Below, in pieces: positions 1-6,177 of a DNA stretch of 25,289 nucleotides (positions within the stretch are counted from its first letter, which is position 1; every line of letters starts with the position of its first letter). Made by a program: the position numbers and the translations under genes. Source of the DNA: JAJISK01 sp046759865 (lineage in GTDB: Archaea > Thermoplasmatota > Thermoplasmata > RBG-16-68-12 > JAJISG01); contig JBHIDB010000011.1 in assembly GCA_046759865.1 (NCBI GenBank), positions 1 to 25,289 of the forward strand, in the 5' to 3' direction. The notes under the pieces are model-generated. The model saw only the letters and a list, made by a program, of their open reading frames with translations. It did no database searches and was not told the DNA's origin.

Positions 1-430
1 TCAGGATGACTTCGACGTTGGTCATCTCCTTCGTCCAGGGGCTGCTTCGTCCGTAAGCCCGGGGGCGGAAGGACTTCACGGGGCGCCCGCGGTAGGCGGA
101 GATGTGGTGTACGATCATGCTCTCCGCGTCTAGCCCCTTGTACTCGGCATTCTCCTCGGCACTCTCCAGGAGCCGTAGGAGATACTGGGCCACCTTCACG
201 GGATATCCAGCGGGGCCCACGCCTGCCTGGTGGGCGACCTCCTTGTTGTAGCGGCCGTAGGGGATGGCGCGGCGCTTCGCCATGACGTCCTCGAGCATCT
301 CCTTCGCGACGTCCAGGGGCATCTTCCGGAGGGCCCGGCAGACTTCTCGCGCCTTCTTGGGCGAGATGGGCAGTTCCCGGCCGTATGCCTTCGCCGTCGT
401 CTCCTCCTCGACGTCCTGGGAATAACCCAT
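1..430 (-). CDS. rpl22: Large ribosomal subunit protein L22 (uL22), partial
   Basis: This is universal ribosomal protein uL22, which binds 23S rRNA and lines the peptide exit tunnel of the large subunit. The visible 143 codons begin MGYSQDVEEE and contain the typical N-terminal stretch LPISPKKAREVCRALRKMPL, the segment around HQAGVGPAGYPVKVA, and the conserved region SMIVHHISAYRGRPVKSFRPRAYGR. The gene runs off the left edge, so the C-terminus is missing. The ATG at 428-430 lies 9 bases after the S19 stop and is preceded by a GGGGTGA-type ribosome binding site that overlaps that stop. It is the most downstream visible member of the L3-L4-L23-L2-S19-L22 operon. Identification is secure from both sequence and gene order. 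Confidence 0.95.
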   Translation of the reverse strand, partial: MGYSQDVEEETTAKAYGRELPISPKKAREVCRALRKMPLDVAKEMLEDVMAKRRAIPYGRYNKEVAHQAGVGPAGYPVKVAQYLLRLLESAEENAEYKGLDAESMIVHHISAYRGRPVKSFRPRAYGRSSPWTKEMTNVEVIL

Positions 431-439
431 CGCTCACCC

Positions 440-901
440 CTATTTCAGCGGGAGGAACTTGGAGGAGCGGGTCGCTCCCACGCCGGGGCCCGAATGCTTC
501 ACCGGCTTCCGCGTCATCGCGAACTCCCCGAGGTAATGTCCAATCATCTCGGCTCGAATGTCAAAGGAGACAAACTCCTTCCCATTGTGGACCGCCACGG
601 TCCGCCCAACGAATGCGGGCAGGATCGGAATGTCCCGACGGTGTGTACGGACCACCTCACCGTCCCCAGCCTGCAGTTTCCGCACGACCACCTGATGCTC
701 GTGGGACAGCTCCCGGGCATAGGTCCGTCGGACGCGGGCAGGCAAGAAAGGCAGAAGCTCTTCGAGGCTCATGGCCTGGAGCTCCTCCAGGCTGTGTCCG
801 CGGTACGTGAACTCCCGCTTCCGTCGGGCCTCGGCGGCTCCCGCGCGCTTGCGTGCCTTCCGACGTGCCGCCTTGGCCGATCCACTTCCTCGCTTGGGCA
901 T
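440..901 (-). CDS. rps19: Small ribosomal subunit protein S19 (uS19)
   Basis: This 153-residue protein is uS19 of the small-subunit head, where it contacts 16S rRNA near the A site. The C-terminal half carries the family signature: the stretch VRTHRRDIPILPAFVGRTVA, then AVHNGKEF, then EMIGHYLGEFAMTRKPVKH and a final GVGATRSSKFLPLK. The N-terminus (about residues 1-30) is Lys/Arg/Ala-rich. It is followed by the archaeal/eukaryal-type segment FTYRGHSLEELQAMSLEELL. The length fits archaeal S19, which is longer than the bacterial protein. The ATG at 899-901 follows the L2 stop by 2 bases, and its purine-rich ribosome binding site lies inside the end of the L2 gene, which suggests translational coupling. 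Confidence 0.96.
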   Translation of the reverse strand: MPKRGSGSAKAARRKARKRAGAAEARRKREFTYRGHSLEELQAMSLEELLPFLPARVRRTYARELSHEHQVVVRKLQAGDGEVVRTHRRDIPILPAFVGRTVAVHNGKEFVSFDIRAEMIGHYLGEFAMTRKPVKHSGPGVGATRSSKFLPLK

Positions 902-903
902 GG

Positions 904-1617
904 TTATCCTCTCCTACCTCGCGCCTTCTTCTTGCGCTTTTTGGGCGAGAGGCGTCCGACCTTCCTCCCCGGTGGGGCCGTCCGGGAGACCGTGCTGGGT
1001 CGTCCTACGTGCTGATGGCTCCCGCCGCCGTGGGGATGGGCCACGGCGTTCATGGCCACTCCGCGCACTTTGAAGGCCTCCTTGCCCGTGCTGCGAAAGG
1101 CCTGGACTTTCTTTCCTGCCTTCCCGAACGGCTTCTCTCGCTGGCCGGACCCCGCCACGACCCCGATCTGGGCCCGGCAACGGGGGTCCAGGTCCTTAAA
1201 CTCGCCCGAGGGGAGCTGGATCACAGCCTGCTCACCACGCGAGACGACCACCGCGGCCGTCCCCGCCGCGCGGCAGAGCTTCCCGCCATCCCCTGGCTTG
1301 ACCTCGATGTTGTAGATGAGCGTGCCCTCAGGCAGGCGTCCGAGTTCGACGACGTGGCCCCGCTCGACTTCGCCGCCGCCCACGCGGACCTCCTGTCCCT
1401 CCGCGAGGCCGTCGGATGCGAGGAGGAGGAACTCCCCTCGTTCGAACCGGACCCGGGCCAAGGGGGCGCTCCGTCCCGGGGCGTGGAGAATCTCGGTCAC
1501 CACCCCCGCCCCTTCCCGGAGGGAGGGCAAGGCAACGGCCCCCGCATGCCGATGGCTGGGGGATCGGAAAGTCGACGATCCGCGTCCTCTCCGCTGGACG
1601 ATGATTTTCTTTCCCAT
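904..1617 (-). CDS. rpl2: Large ribosomal subunit protein L2 (uL2)
   Basis: This 237-residue protein is uL2, an RNA-binding large-subunit protein near the peptidyl-transferase centre. It starts MGKKIIVQRRGRGSSTFRSP, which is typical of archaea. It has the middle segment EGTLIYNIEVKPGDGGKLCRAAG, and ends with the hallmark NAVAHPHGGGSHQHVGRP, whose His-rich loop is the most conserved part of L2. A Lys/Arg-rich tail follows. I chose the ATG at 1615-1617 over a TTG four codons upstream. The ATG matches the archaeal N-terminus and is preceded by a TGAGGG ribosome binding site formed over the stop codon of L23. The gene belongs to the same tight operon as its neighbours. Confidence 0.96.
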   Translation of the reverse strand: MGKKIIVQRRGRGSSTFRSPSHRHAGAVALPSLREGAGVVTEILHAPGRSAPLARVRFERGEFLLLASDGLAEGQEVRVGGGEVERGHVVELGRLPEGTLIYNIEVKPGDGGKLCRAAGTAAVVVSRGEQAVIQLPSGEFKDLDPRCRAQIGVVAGSGQREKPFGKAGKKVQAFRSTGKEAFKVRGVAMNAVAHPHGGGSHQHVGRPSTVSRTAPPGRKVGRLSPKKRKKKARGRRG

Positions 1618-1625
1618 GAAGGCCC

Positions 1626-1913
1626 TCAAAACACGCCTATCCGCATGCCGATCTCCTCTGCCGAGTAGTCGGCTTGCAGCTTGACGATGGCATGTTTTCC
1701 GTCTTTCTTCGTATGGGTATTAACCTTTTCTACTTTGGCCTCAAAGAGGGACTCGAAGGCCCGCCGGATCTCCCCCTTCGTGGCGTCTGACCGTACCACG
1801 AATTCCAGCCGGTTGCCGTCCTTGAAGTCCTGCGAGGCGGTGCCAGAGAGATAATTGAGGGACTTTTCCGTCACGATGGGATAGAGCAGGACGCCGTGGG
1901 GGTCTTCGATCAT
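1626..1913 (-). CDS. rpl23: Large ribosomal subunit protein L23 (uL23)
   Basis: This 95-residue protein is uL23, which sits beside the polypeptide exit tunnel and forms a docking site for nascent-chain factors such as SRP. Family features are the N-terminal segment LLYPIVTEKSLNYL, the central NRLEFVVRSDATKGEIRRAFESLF, the segment VEKVNTHTKKDGKHAIVKL, and the archaeal C-terminus AEEIGMRIGVF. The ATG at 1911-1913 overlaps the L4 stop in a 4-base ATGA arrangement (1910-1913), which points to translational coupling with L4. The length is normal for archaea. Confidence 0.96.
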   Translation of the reverse strand: MIEDPHGVLLYPIVTEKSLNYLSGTASQDFKDGNRLEFVVRSDATKGEIRRAFESLFEAKVEKVNTHTKKDGKHAIVKLQADYSAEEIGMRIGVF

Positions 1914-2905
1914 AGCGATTCTCCGAGTTCATCTAGGGCCTTCTTGCTGAAGAGTGTGAGCCTGCCCGGCATGCCGCCGGGGGCGAGGACCTCCGCGTTC
2001 AGGGCCTGCGGGTCCTGCACCTCCACGCCCGGAAGATTGCTAAAGGCCCGCCTCCCCACCGACTGACGGGTGAGAACGAGCAGAGGGCCCTTGGGCCTGC
2101 GATACCGCCGCCCGCGCATGGTCCCTCGTCCCGCCCGGACCTTCCGCTTGGAGGCACGAGCGAGGTCCTCGTCGACGCCCAGCCGCTGGAGGAGCTCCAG
2201 CGCCTCTGCGGTGTCGGTCAGTTCCTCGACCTTCTCCTCGAGGACCACGGGGACAGACAGGTCCTTCGGGAAGAGGTGGCCTCGCCCCCGCACCCGAGTC
2301 GGATCTGCCGTAGCTGCGAGAGCGGAGGCGCGAGCGAGCCGCCGTTCCTTCTTATTCAGCTTCTTTCTCCAGTTTCGATCCGGCCGAGGTGGGTGGGCGC
2401 GCCGTCCCCCCACCGTGCTCGGAGCCTGGGCTCCCCGTCCGCCCCGGCCCTTCAGGCGGGGAACCCGGGAAACCCCCCGCCCCTTCCCCCACCACTCCAC
2501 GGCGTGCCGGAGGCCGGCCTTCGGGCTGGGACCGTACGGCTGCCGGCGGTTGGCCTGGAAGGCGGTCACCGCCCGTCGAATCGCATCCACTCGGACCTCG
2601 TGCCCGAATACCGGCGGGAGATCCACGGCCTTCACGGGTTTGCCCTTCATGGAGTAAAGGTAAACCTGCCCTCCCTTGCGCCTCGGACGGCGGACGGGCT
2701 TCTCCTCTTCCTCTTCCTCAAGGACCAGGTACTCCTCCCCCTCCAGCGCCGCGAGTAGGCGCTCCCGCAGTTCTGGAACAGTCCCTGAGGCGTCCAGGTC
2801 CAAGCCCTCGGACCACTCCTGAAGCTGCGCCTTCCGGGCCCGCCGGACGTCCTTCGGCTGGATTTCCGGCGTGGCGGCCACCTTCCCTTTGATCTTCTTC
2901 GCCAC
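1910..2905 (-). CDS. rpl4: Large ribosomal subunit protein L4 (uL4) with SAP-like N-terminal extension
   Basis: The core from about residue 80 to 331 is archaeal uL4, which reaches into the exit tunnel of the large subunit. It has QVYLYSMKGK, then RRAVTAFQANRRQPYGPSP, then GKGRGVSRVPRLKG (the tunnel-loop region) and the archaeal C-terminal half with GRGTMRGRRYRRPKGPLLV. Ahead of this are about 79 extra residues. Residues 22-54 read like a SAP motif (LQEWSEGLDLDASGTVPEL followed by RERLLAALEG). An acidic run of six Glu (63-68) and a basic linker KPVRRPRRKGG follow. The GTG start at 2903-2905 is one base after the L3 stop and has an AGGGGG ribosome binding site. The next in-frame Met is residue 85, inside the conserved L4 core, so the extension is very likely translated. 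The SAP reading is by eye. Confidence 0.93.
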   Translation of the reverse strand: MAKKIKGKVAATPEIQPKDVRRARKAQLQEWSEGLDLDASGTVPELRERLLAALEGEEYLVLEEEEEEKPVRRPRRKGGQVYLYSMKGKPVKAVDLPPVFGHEVRVDAIRRAVTAFQANRRQPYGPSPKAGLRHAVEWWGKGRGVSRVPRLKGRGGRGAQAPSTVGGRRAHPPRPDRNWRKKLNKKERRLARASALAATADPTRVRGRGHLFPKDLSVPVVLEEKVEELTDTAEALELLQRLGVDEDLARASKRKVRAGRGTMRGRRYRRPKGPLLVLTRQSVGRRAFSNLPGVEVQDPQALNAEVLAPGGMPGRLTLFSKKALDELGESL

Positions 2906-2906
2906 G

Positions 2907-3905
2907 CTAGGCCCCCTGCTTGGAGGTGAGAGAGACGTACGTGAACTCGGGCTCCTCGACCACCTTCGACTTCCGGGCTCGCATGGGATCCCGAAGCCGG
3001 ACGAGGCGCTTGGTCGGACCAGGGATGGAGCCCTTCATCAGGAGGAACGTGTTCTGGACCTCCCCGTACCGGAGGAAGCCTCCGGAGGGGTTGATCTCCT
3101 CCGGATCCTCGCCGATCTTCAGGAGGAGCTTGTTGTACTCCGTTCGCTGATGGTACCCCATCTGTCCCGCCTGCGGAACGGTCGGGCGAGTGTATCCGGG
3201 CTTGAACGTGCCTAGGGTGCCCACCCGACGCCGAATCTTGCTGTCTTTGTGGCTGAGAATCTTGATGCCCCAACGCTGCACGGCTCCTTGGAACCCCTTG
3301 GCCTTCGTGACGGCAGCCACGTCCACGAGCTGACCCTCCTCGGCAAAGTCGCCGACCGCGACCTCCTTCCCTAGCTGCTCCCGAGCGAACGCGAGTCGTT
3401 CGGGAACCGTTCCTCCCCCCACCCGAGTCTCCATGGCGTCGGGGACCTTCTTTGGAATGCCGGGGACAAGGCGGGGCTGGGTGTACGTGAGGACCCGGAC
3501 TTCGTCGAGGGTCTCCGGGTCAAAGCGGTCCCAGTTCGCCGCACCCTTTCCCGTGCCCAGAGGATGCCGCCGACCCAGTTCTCGGTCGAGATCCGGGCTC
3601 CAGACCTCCCCTCTCGCCCGGAGCCCAGAGGAGCCGCGCTCGTAGAGGCGGACGGCGCCGACCTTCATGGGTGGGGTCTCGACCACGGTCACCGGGACCT
3701 GAATCTCCTGCCCACTCGTCGGGCTATTGGGGTTGAAGTCCACCAGGAGGACGTGGGTCATGCCGGCCTTGTAGCCGGCGAAGGATTGGATGCGAGGGCC
3801 TCCGCTGACTTCGGGCCAGGAGGCAAAGTGAGGAACCTCCCTGCGAGCCCGTTTCCGCGGCGAGTACGCCATAGACCCGCGTCGGGGCCGGCGGACGTTC
3901 GGCAT
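2907..3905 (-). CDS. rpl3: Large ribosomal subunit protein L3 (uL3)
   Basis: This 332-residue protein is uL3, an early-assembly large-subunit protein that extends toward the peptidyl-transferase centre. It begins MPNVRRPRRGSMAYSPRKRA, the archaeal/eukaryal N-terminus, followed by FAGYKAGMTHVLLVD. The characteristic central part includes VDVAAVTKAKGFQGAVQRWG, IKILSHKDSKIRRRVGTLG and AGQMGYHQRTEYNKLLLKIG. I placed the start at the ATG 3903-3905 because it fits the family N-terminus and has a GAGGA ribosome binding site 5-9 bases upstream. A TTG at 3992 would add 29 unrelated Arg-rich residues encoded by a leader with a strong hairpin. L3 is the first gene of the operon. Its TATA box lies near 4043-4052 on the minus strand. 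Confidence 0.95.
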   Translation of the reverse strand: MPNVRRPRRGSMAYSPRKRARREVPHFASWPEVSGGPRIQSFAGYKAGMTHVLLVDFNPNSPTSGQEIQVPVTVVETPPMKVGAVRLYERGSSGLRARGEVWSPDLDRELGRRHPLGTGKGAANWDRFDPETLDEVRVLTYTQPRLVPGIPKKVPDAMETRVGGGTVPERLAFAREQLGKEVAVGDFAEEGQLVDVAAVTKAKGFQGAVQRWGIKILSHKDSKIRRRVGTLGTFKPGYTRPTVPQAGQMGYHQRTEYNKLLLKIGEDPEEINPSGGFLRYGEVQNTFLLMKGSIPGPTKRLVRLRDPMRARKSKVVEEPEFTYVSLTSKQGA

Positions 3906-3918
3906 GCTTCCTCGAGGT

Positions 3919-3935
3919 CGGGAGCGGCGCTCCCG
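3919..3935 (-). promoter_or_regulatory. GC-rich hairpin in the L3 leader
   Basis: The leader of L3 contains a perfect inverted repeat: arms CGGGAGC (3919-3925) and GCTCCCG (3929-3935) around a 3-base loop. In the transcript it would form a 7-bp stem ending 13 bases before the L3 ATG, directly ahead of the GAGGA ribosome binding site. A second, weaker stem (GGCCC at 3959-3963 with GGGCC at 3973-3977) lies further upstream. A hairpin here could take part in translational autoregulation of the operon, but that role is only inferred. Confidence 0.45.
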
Positions 3936-4042
3936 CGCCGAGTCGTGACGCTTCCCGTGGCCCAGAACCCTCGGGCCCCGGTGTTGGGGCAATCCGTTTC
4001 CCAGGGCGTCTGACCCGGCCTGCCGCCGTTTGATGAGGGGGG

Positions 4043-4052
4043 TCTATATAAT
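4043..4052 (-). promoter_or_regulatory. TATA box of the L3 ribosomal operon
   Basis: On the minus strand this reads ATTATATAGA, a good archaeal TATA element in otherwise GC-rich sequence. Transcription would begin about 25 bases downstream (near 4018-4025), giving a leader of a little over 110 bases before the L3 ATG. The core is nearly symmetrical, so it could also be read toward the GTPase genes. Those have a better-placed box at 4126-4134. Confidence 0.55.
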
Positions 4053-4125
4053 CGTTGGCGTGGGCGGTGGGAGTCCCAGAGAGCCAGGCACCCGCGGTTT
4101 TCGGCCCTGATAACATTGGCCGAAC

Positions 4126-4134
4126 GTTTATATG
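4126..4134 (+). promoter_or_regulatory. TATA box of GTPase gene 1
   Basis: The sequence GTTTATATG lies about 30 bases before the ATG at 4163. The expected start of transcription is near 4155, which leaves a very short leader containing GAGGG. Confidence 0.6.
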
Positions 4135-4162
4135 GGCACCTTCGGAGAGGGGGGCGAGGGTC

Positions 4163-4726
4163 ATGCCGGGCAAGAGGATGAAGATGAAGGTGTGCCTCGT
4201 GGGGGAGGCCGCCGTCGGGAAGACCAGCCTCATCCGTCGGTTTGTGCACGAGGACTTCGACGACAAGTACATTCAGACCCTCGGCACGAAGGTGTCCAAG
4301 AAGGAGATTGACCTCGATGTCCCGAAGCAGGGGAAGTTTACGGTGGACATGACCGTCTGGGACATCATGGGGCAGAAGGGGTTCCGGGAACTCCTCAAGG
4401 AAGCCTACTTCTACGGGGCCAAGGGCATCATCGCCGCGTGCGACATCACTCGAAAGGCCACCCTAGACGACCTCGACGATTGGATCGAGGGGGTCTACAG
4501 CGTCACCGGCCGCGTCCCCATCGAGATCCTCGCCAACAAGGCGGACCTGAAGGACAAGCGGGAGCTGTCCGAGGAAGAGGCGGAACAGTTCTCCCGGGCA
4601 TACGACTCCCCTTACCACTTCACCAGCGCGAAGACGGGGGACAGCGTGGAGGAGGCGTTCCGCAACCTCGCCGCCCGAATCGCCAAGGAACGGCTTGCGG
4701 AGCAGCCGGCGGCCGTTCAGGCCTAG
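4163..4726 (+). CDS. Ras/Rab-like small GTPase, copy 1
   Basis: A 187-residue single-domain small GTPase of the Ras superfamily, Rab-like in layout. All G motifs are visible: G1 P-loop GEAAVGKT (14-21), switch I Thr39 in KYIQTLGTK, G3 WDIMGQ (66-71) with the catalytic Gln71 present, G4 NKAD (125-128) and G5 TSAK (154-157). The C-terminus (EQPAAVQA) has no Cys, so there is no prenylation site, and no transmembrane segment is seen. The start at ATG 4163 has a TATA box 30 bases upstream and GAGGG just before it. A TTG at 4055 would extend the protein through the promoter and is rejected. It is the first of three tandem paralogs divergent from the ribosomal operon. The cellular role is unknown; GTP binding and hydrolysis are expected from the motifs. 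Confidence 0.93.
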   Translation: MPGKRMKMKVCLVGEAAVGKTSLIRRFVHEDFDDKYIQTLGTKVSKKEIDLDVPKQGKFTVDMTVWDIMGQKGFRELLKEAYFYGAKGIIAACDITRKATLDDLDDWIEGVYSVTGRVPIEILANKADLKDKRELSEEEAEQFSRAYDSPYHFTSAKTGDSVEEAFRNLAARIAKERLAEQPAAVQA

Positions 4727-4772
4727 CCGTTCTTCTCGCAACGAAAAATCACGGATGATAGGCTCGTGGGGA

Positions 4773-4781
4773 GCTTTATCT
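4773..4781 (+). promoter_or_regulatory. Probable TATA box of GTPase gene 2
   Basis: GCTTTATCT lies 26-34 bases before the ATG at 4807. This spacing fits a leaderless or near-leaderless transcript. The match to the consensus is moderate. Confidence 0.45.
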
Positions 4782-4806
4782 CCTCGCGACCCCAAGCCCC
4801 TATGGG

Positions 4807-5343
4807 ATGCCGGTCCTACTCCCCCCCAAGGAACAGGTCCTGAAGCTCAAGGTCTGCCTCGTTGGGGAATTTGCGGTGGGGAAGACCAGCCTGGTGAACC
4901 GCTACGTCCACGATACATTCAAAGGCCGGTACATGGCGACCATCGGGGCGAAAATCGAGAAGGTGGACATGAAGGTCGACCACTCTCGCGTCGTCATGAC
5001 CGTCTGGGACATCATGGGGGAGAAGGGCTTTCGCGAGCTCTTGCGAGAAGCCTACTTCGAGGGGGCAAACGGCCTCCTTGCGGTCTGTGACGTGACTCGC
5101 CCCGGAAGCCTGTTGGACTTGGAAGAGTGGATCGCCGCGGTATACCGGATCGCCGGCCGGATTCCCCTCGTCCTTGTGGCCAACAAGTCGGACCTGACGG
5201 AGCACAGCGTGGTCCGCGAGGAGGAGATCTCGGCGTTCGCGCTCCGTCACGGCTGCGAGTACCACATCACCAGCGCGAAGACGGGAGATGGGGTGGGCGA
5301 CGCTTTCATGTCCATCGCCCGGAGGATGGCGACCCTGGCGTGA
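4807..5343 (+). CDS. Ras/Rab-like small GTPase, copy 2 (G3 Glu variant)
   Basis: A 178-residue small GTPase, clearly a paralog of the genes on either side. Motifs: P-loop GEFAVGKT (20-27), switch I Thr45 in YMATIGAK, G3 WDIMGE (67-72), NKSD (126-129) and TSAK (155-158). Glu72 replaces the catalytic Gln found in copy 1 and in most Ras-type GTPases, and a bulky Phe22 occupies the P-loop position equivalent to Gly12 of Ras. Both changes could slow GTP hydrolysis or make it depend on a partner, but this is inferred from other Ras-family proteins. The protein lacks a C-terminal Cys. It starts 80 bases after copy 1 and has its own probable TATA box, so it need not be co-transcribed. Confidence 0.92.
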   Translation: MPVLLPPKEQVLKLKVCLVGEFAVGKTSLVNRYVHDTFKGRYMATIGAKIEKVDMKVDHSRVVMTVWDIMGEKGFRELLREAYFEGANGLLAVCDVTRPGSLLDLEEWIAAVYRIAGRIPLVLVANKSDLTEHSVVREEEISAFALRHGCEYHITSAKTGDGVGDAFMSIARRMATLA

Positions 5344-5400
5344 GCCAGGAAGGCTGACACGAGCCTAAGATATCGGGCATGATAACGGGGTCTATAGGGT

Positions 5401-5409
5401 TTTATAACT
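5401..5409 (+). promoter_or_regulatory. TATA box of GTPase gene 3
   Basis: TTTATAACT, inside the longer AT-rich tract GGGTTTTATAACTC, stands 40-48 bases before the ATG at 5449. It would give a leader of about 20 bases. Confidence 0.55.
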
Positions 5410-5448
5410 CGACCCAAAGTAGCTGAGATTGCGCGTGGGGCGTGTCTC

Positions 5449-5994
5449 ATGGTCGAGCAAGAGAAGATGAAGGTCAAGATCTGCCTCGTCGGCGAGGGAG
5501 CCGTCGGGAAGACCTGTCTCATCCGGCGCTTTGTCCACGATGAGTTCGACGACCGGTACATTTCCACCTTAGGAGCTAAGGTCTCCAAGAAGGAGGTCGT
5601 CATCGACGGGGCCAACGGCGGCGAAGTGGCCGTGGACATGACGATTTGGGACATCATGGGTGAAAAGGGCTTTCGGGAGCTGCTCAAAGAGGCCTACTTC
5701 CATGGCGCCCAAGGCATCCTCGCAGTCTGCGATCTCACCCGCCGGGACACCCTGTACGATCTCCACGACTGGGTCAAGGCCGTCAACAAGGTGACCGGTG
5801 ACATCCCGGTCCACTTCCTGGCGAACAAGAAGGACCTAACGGACCAAGTCAGCTTCGACGACAAGGAAATCGAGGGCGTCGCCTCGAAGTACAACTCCGC
5901 CTTCCTCCACACCAGCGCGAAGACGGGGGAGAACGTCGGAGAGTCGTTCGAGAAGCTCGCACGGATGATTGCGACGCGACTCGTGCCGCAGTAG
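5449..5994 (+). CDS. Ras/Rab-like small GTPase, copy 3 (G3 Glu variant)
   Basis: A 181-residue small GTPase, closest by eye to copy 1: both share FDD(K/R)YI at switch I and LGxKVSKKE after it. Motifs: P-loop GEGAVGKT (15-22), switch I Thr40, G3 WDIMGE (67-72), NKKD (126-129) and TSAK (155-158). Like copy 2 it has Glu (Glu72) where catalytic Gln is expected. No C-terminal Cys, membrane helix or extra domain is present. It has a separate TATA box in the 105-base gap after copy 2. It is followed by a 183-base gap with a CCCCTTTTCC tract that may help termination, then lonB. The biological function is unknown. Confidence 0.92.
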   Translation: MVEQEKMKVKICLVGEGAVGKTCLIRRFVHDEFDDRYISTLGAKVSKKEVVIDGANGGEVAVDMTIWDIMGEKGFRELLKEAYFHGAQGILAVCDLTRRDTLYDLHDWVKAVNKVTGDIPVHFLANKKDLTDQVSFDDKEIEGVASKYNSAFLHTSAKTGENVGESFEKLARMIATRLVPQ

Positions 5995-6126
5995 CCCAAC
6001 CCTCGGCCGTTCCCCTTTTCCAAAGCCCCAAGGGACTCCCTGGCAGTCCCAGCTCGAAATCCTGAACAGGCCTTCGCACTCTGGCCTGAGAACACTGGCT
6101 CCCCCCATCGATTCTCTGGGAGAAGG

Positions 6127-6134
6127 TTTAATAT
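6127..6134 (+). promoter_or_regulatory. TATA box of lonB
   Basis: TTTAATAT is a good archaeal TATA element about 45-50 bases before the lonB ATG at 6178. It predicts a leader of about 20-25 bases. Confidence 0.55.
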
Positions 6135-6177
6135 CAGGGCTAGCCTACTTTCACCCGTTCAGACGGGATGACGCTCG

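Noticed and set aside
3906..3992. L3 extended to a TTG at 3992
   Set aside because: The extra 29 residues are Arg-rich, overlap a perfect hairpin and are unlike archaeal L3. The ATG at 3905 has a good ribosome binding site and the family N-terminus.
4055..4162. GTPase 1 extended to a TTG at 4055
   Set aside because: The extension would pass through the TATA box at 4126-4134 and adds nothing resembling small GTPases.
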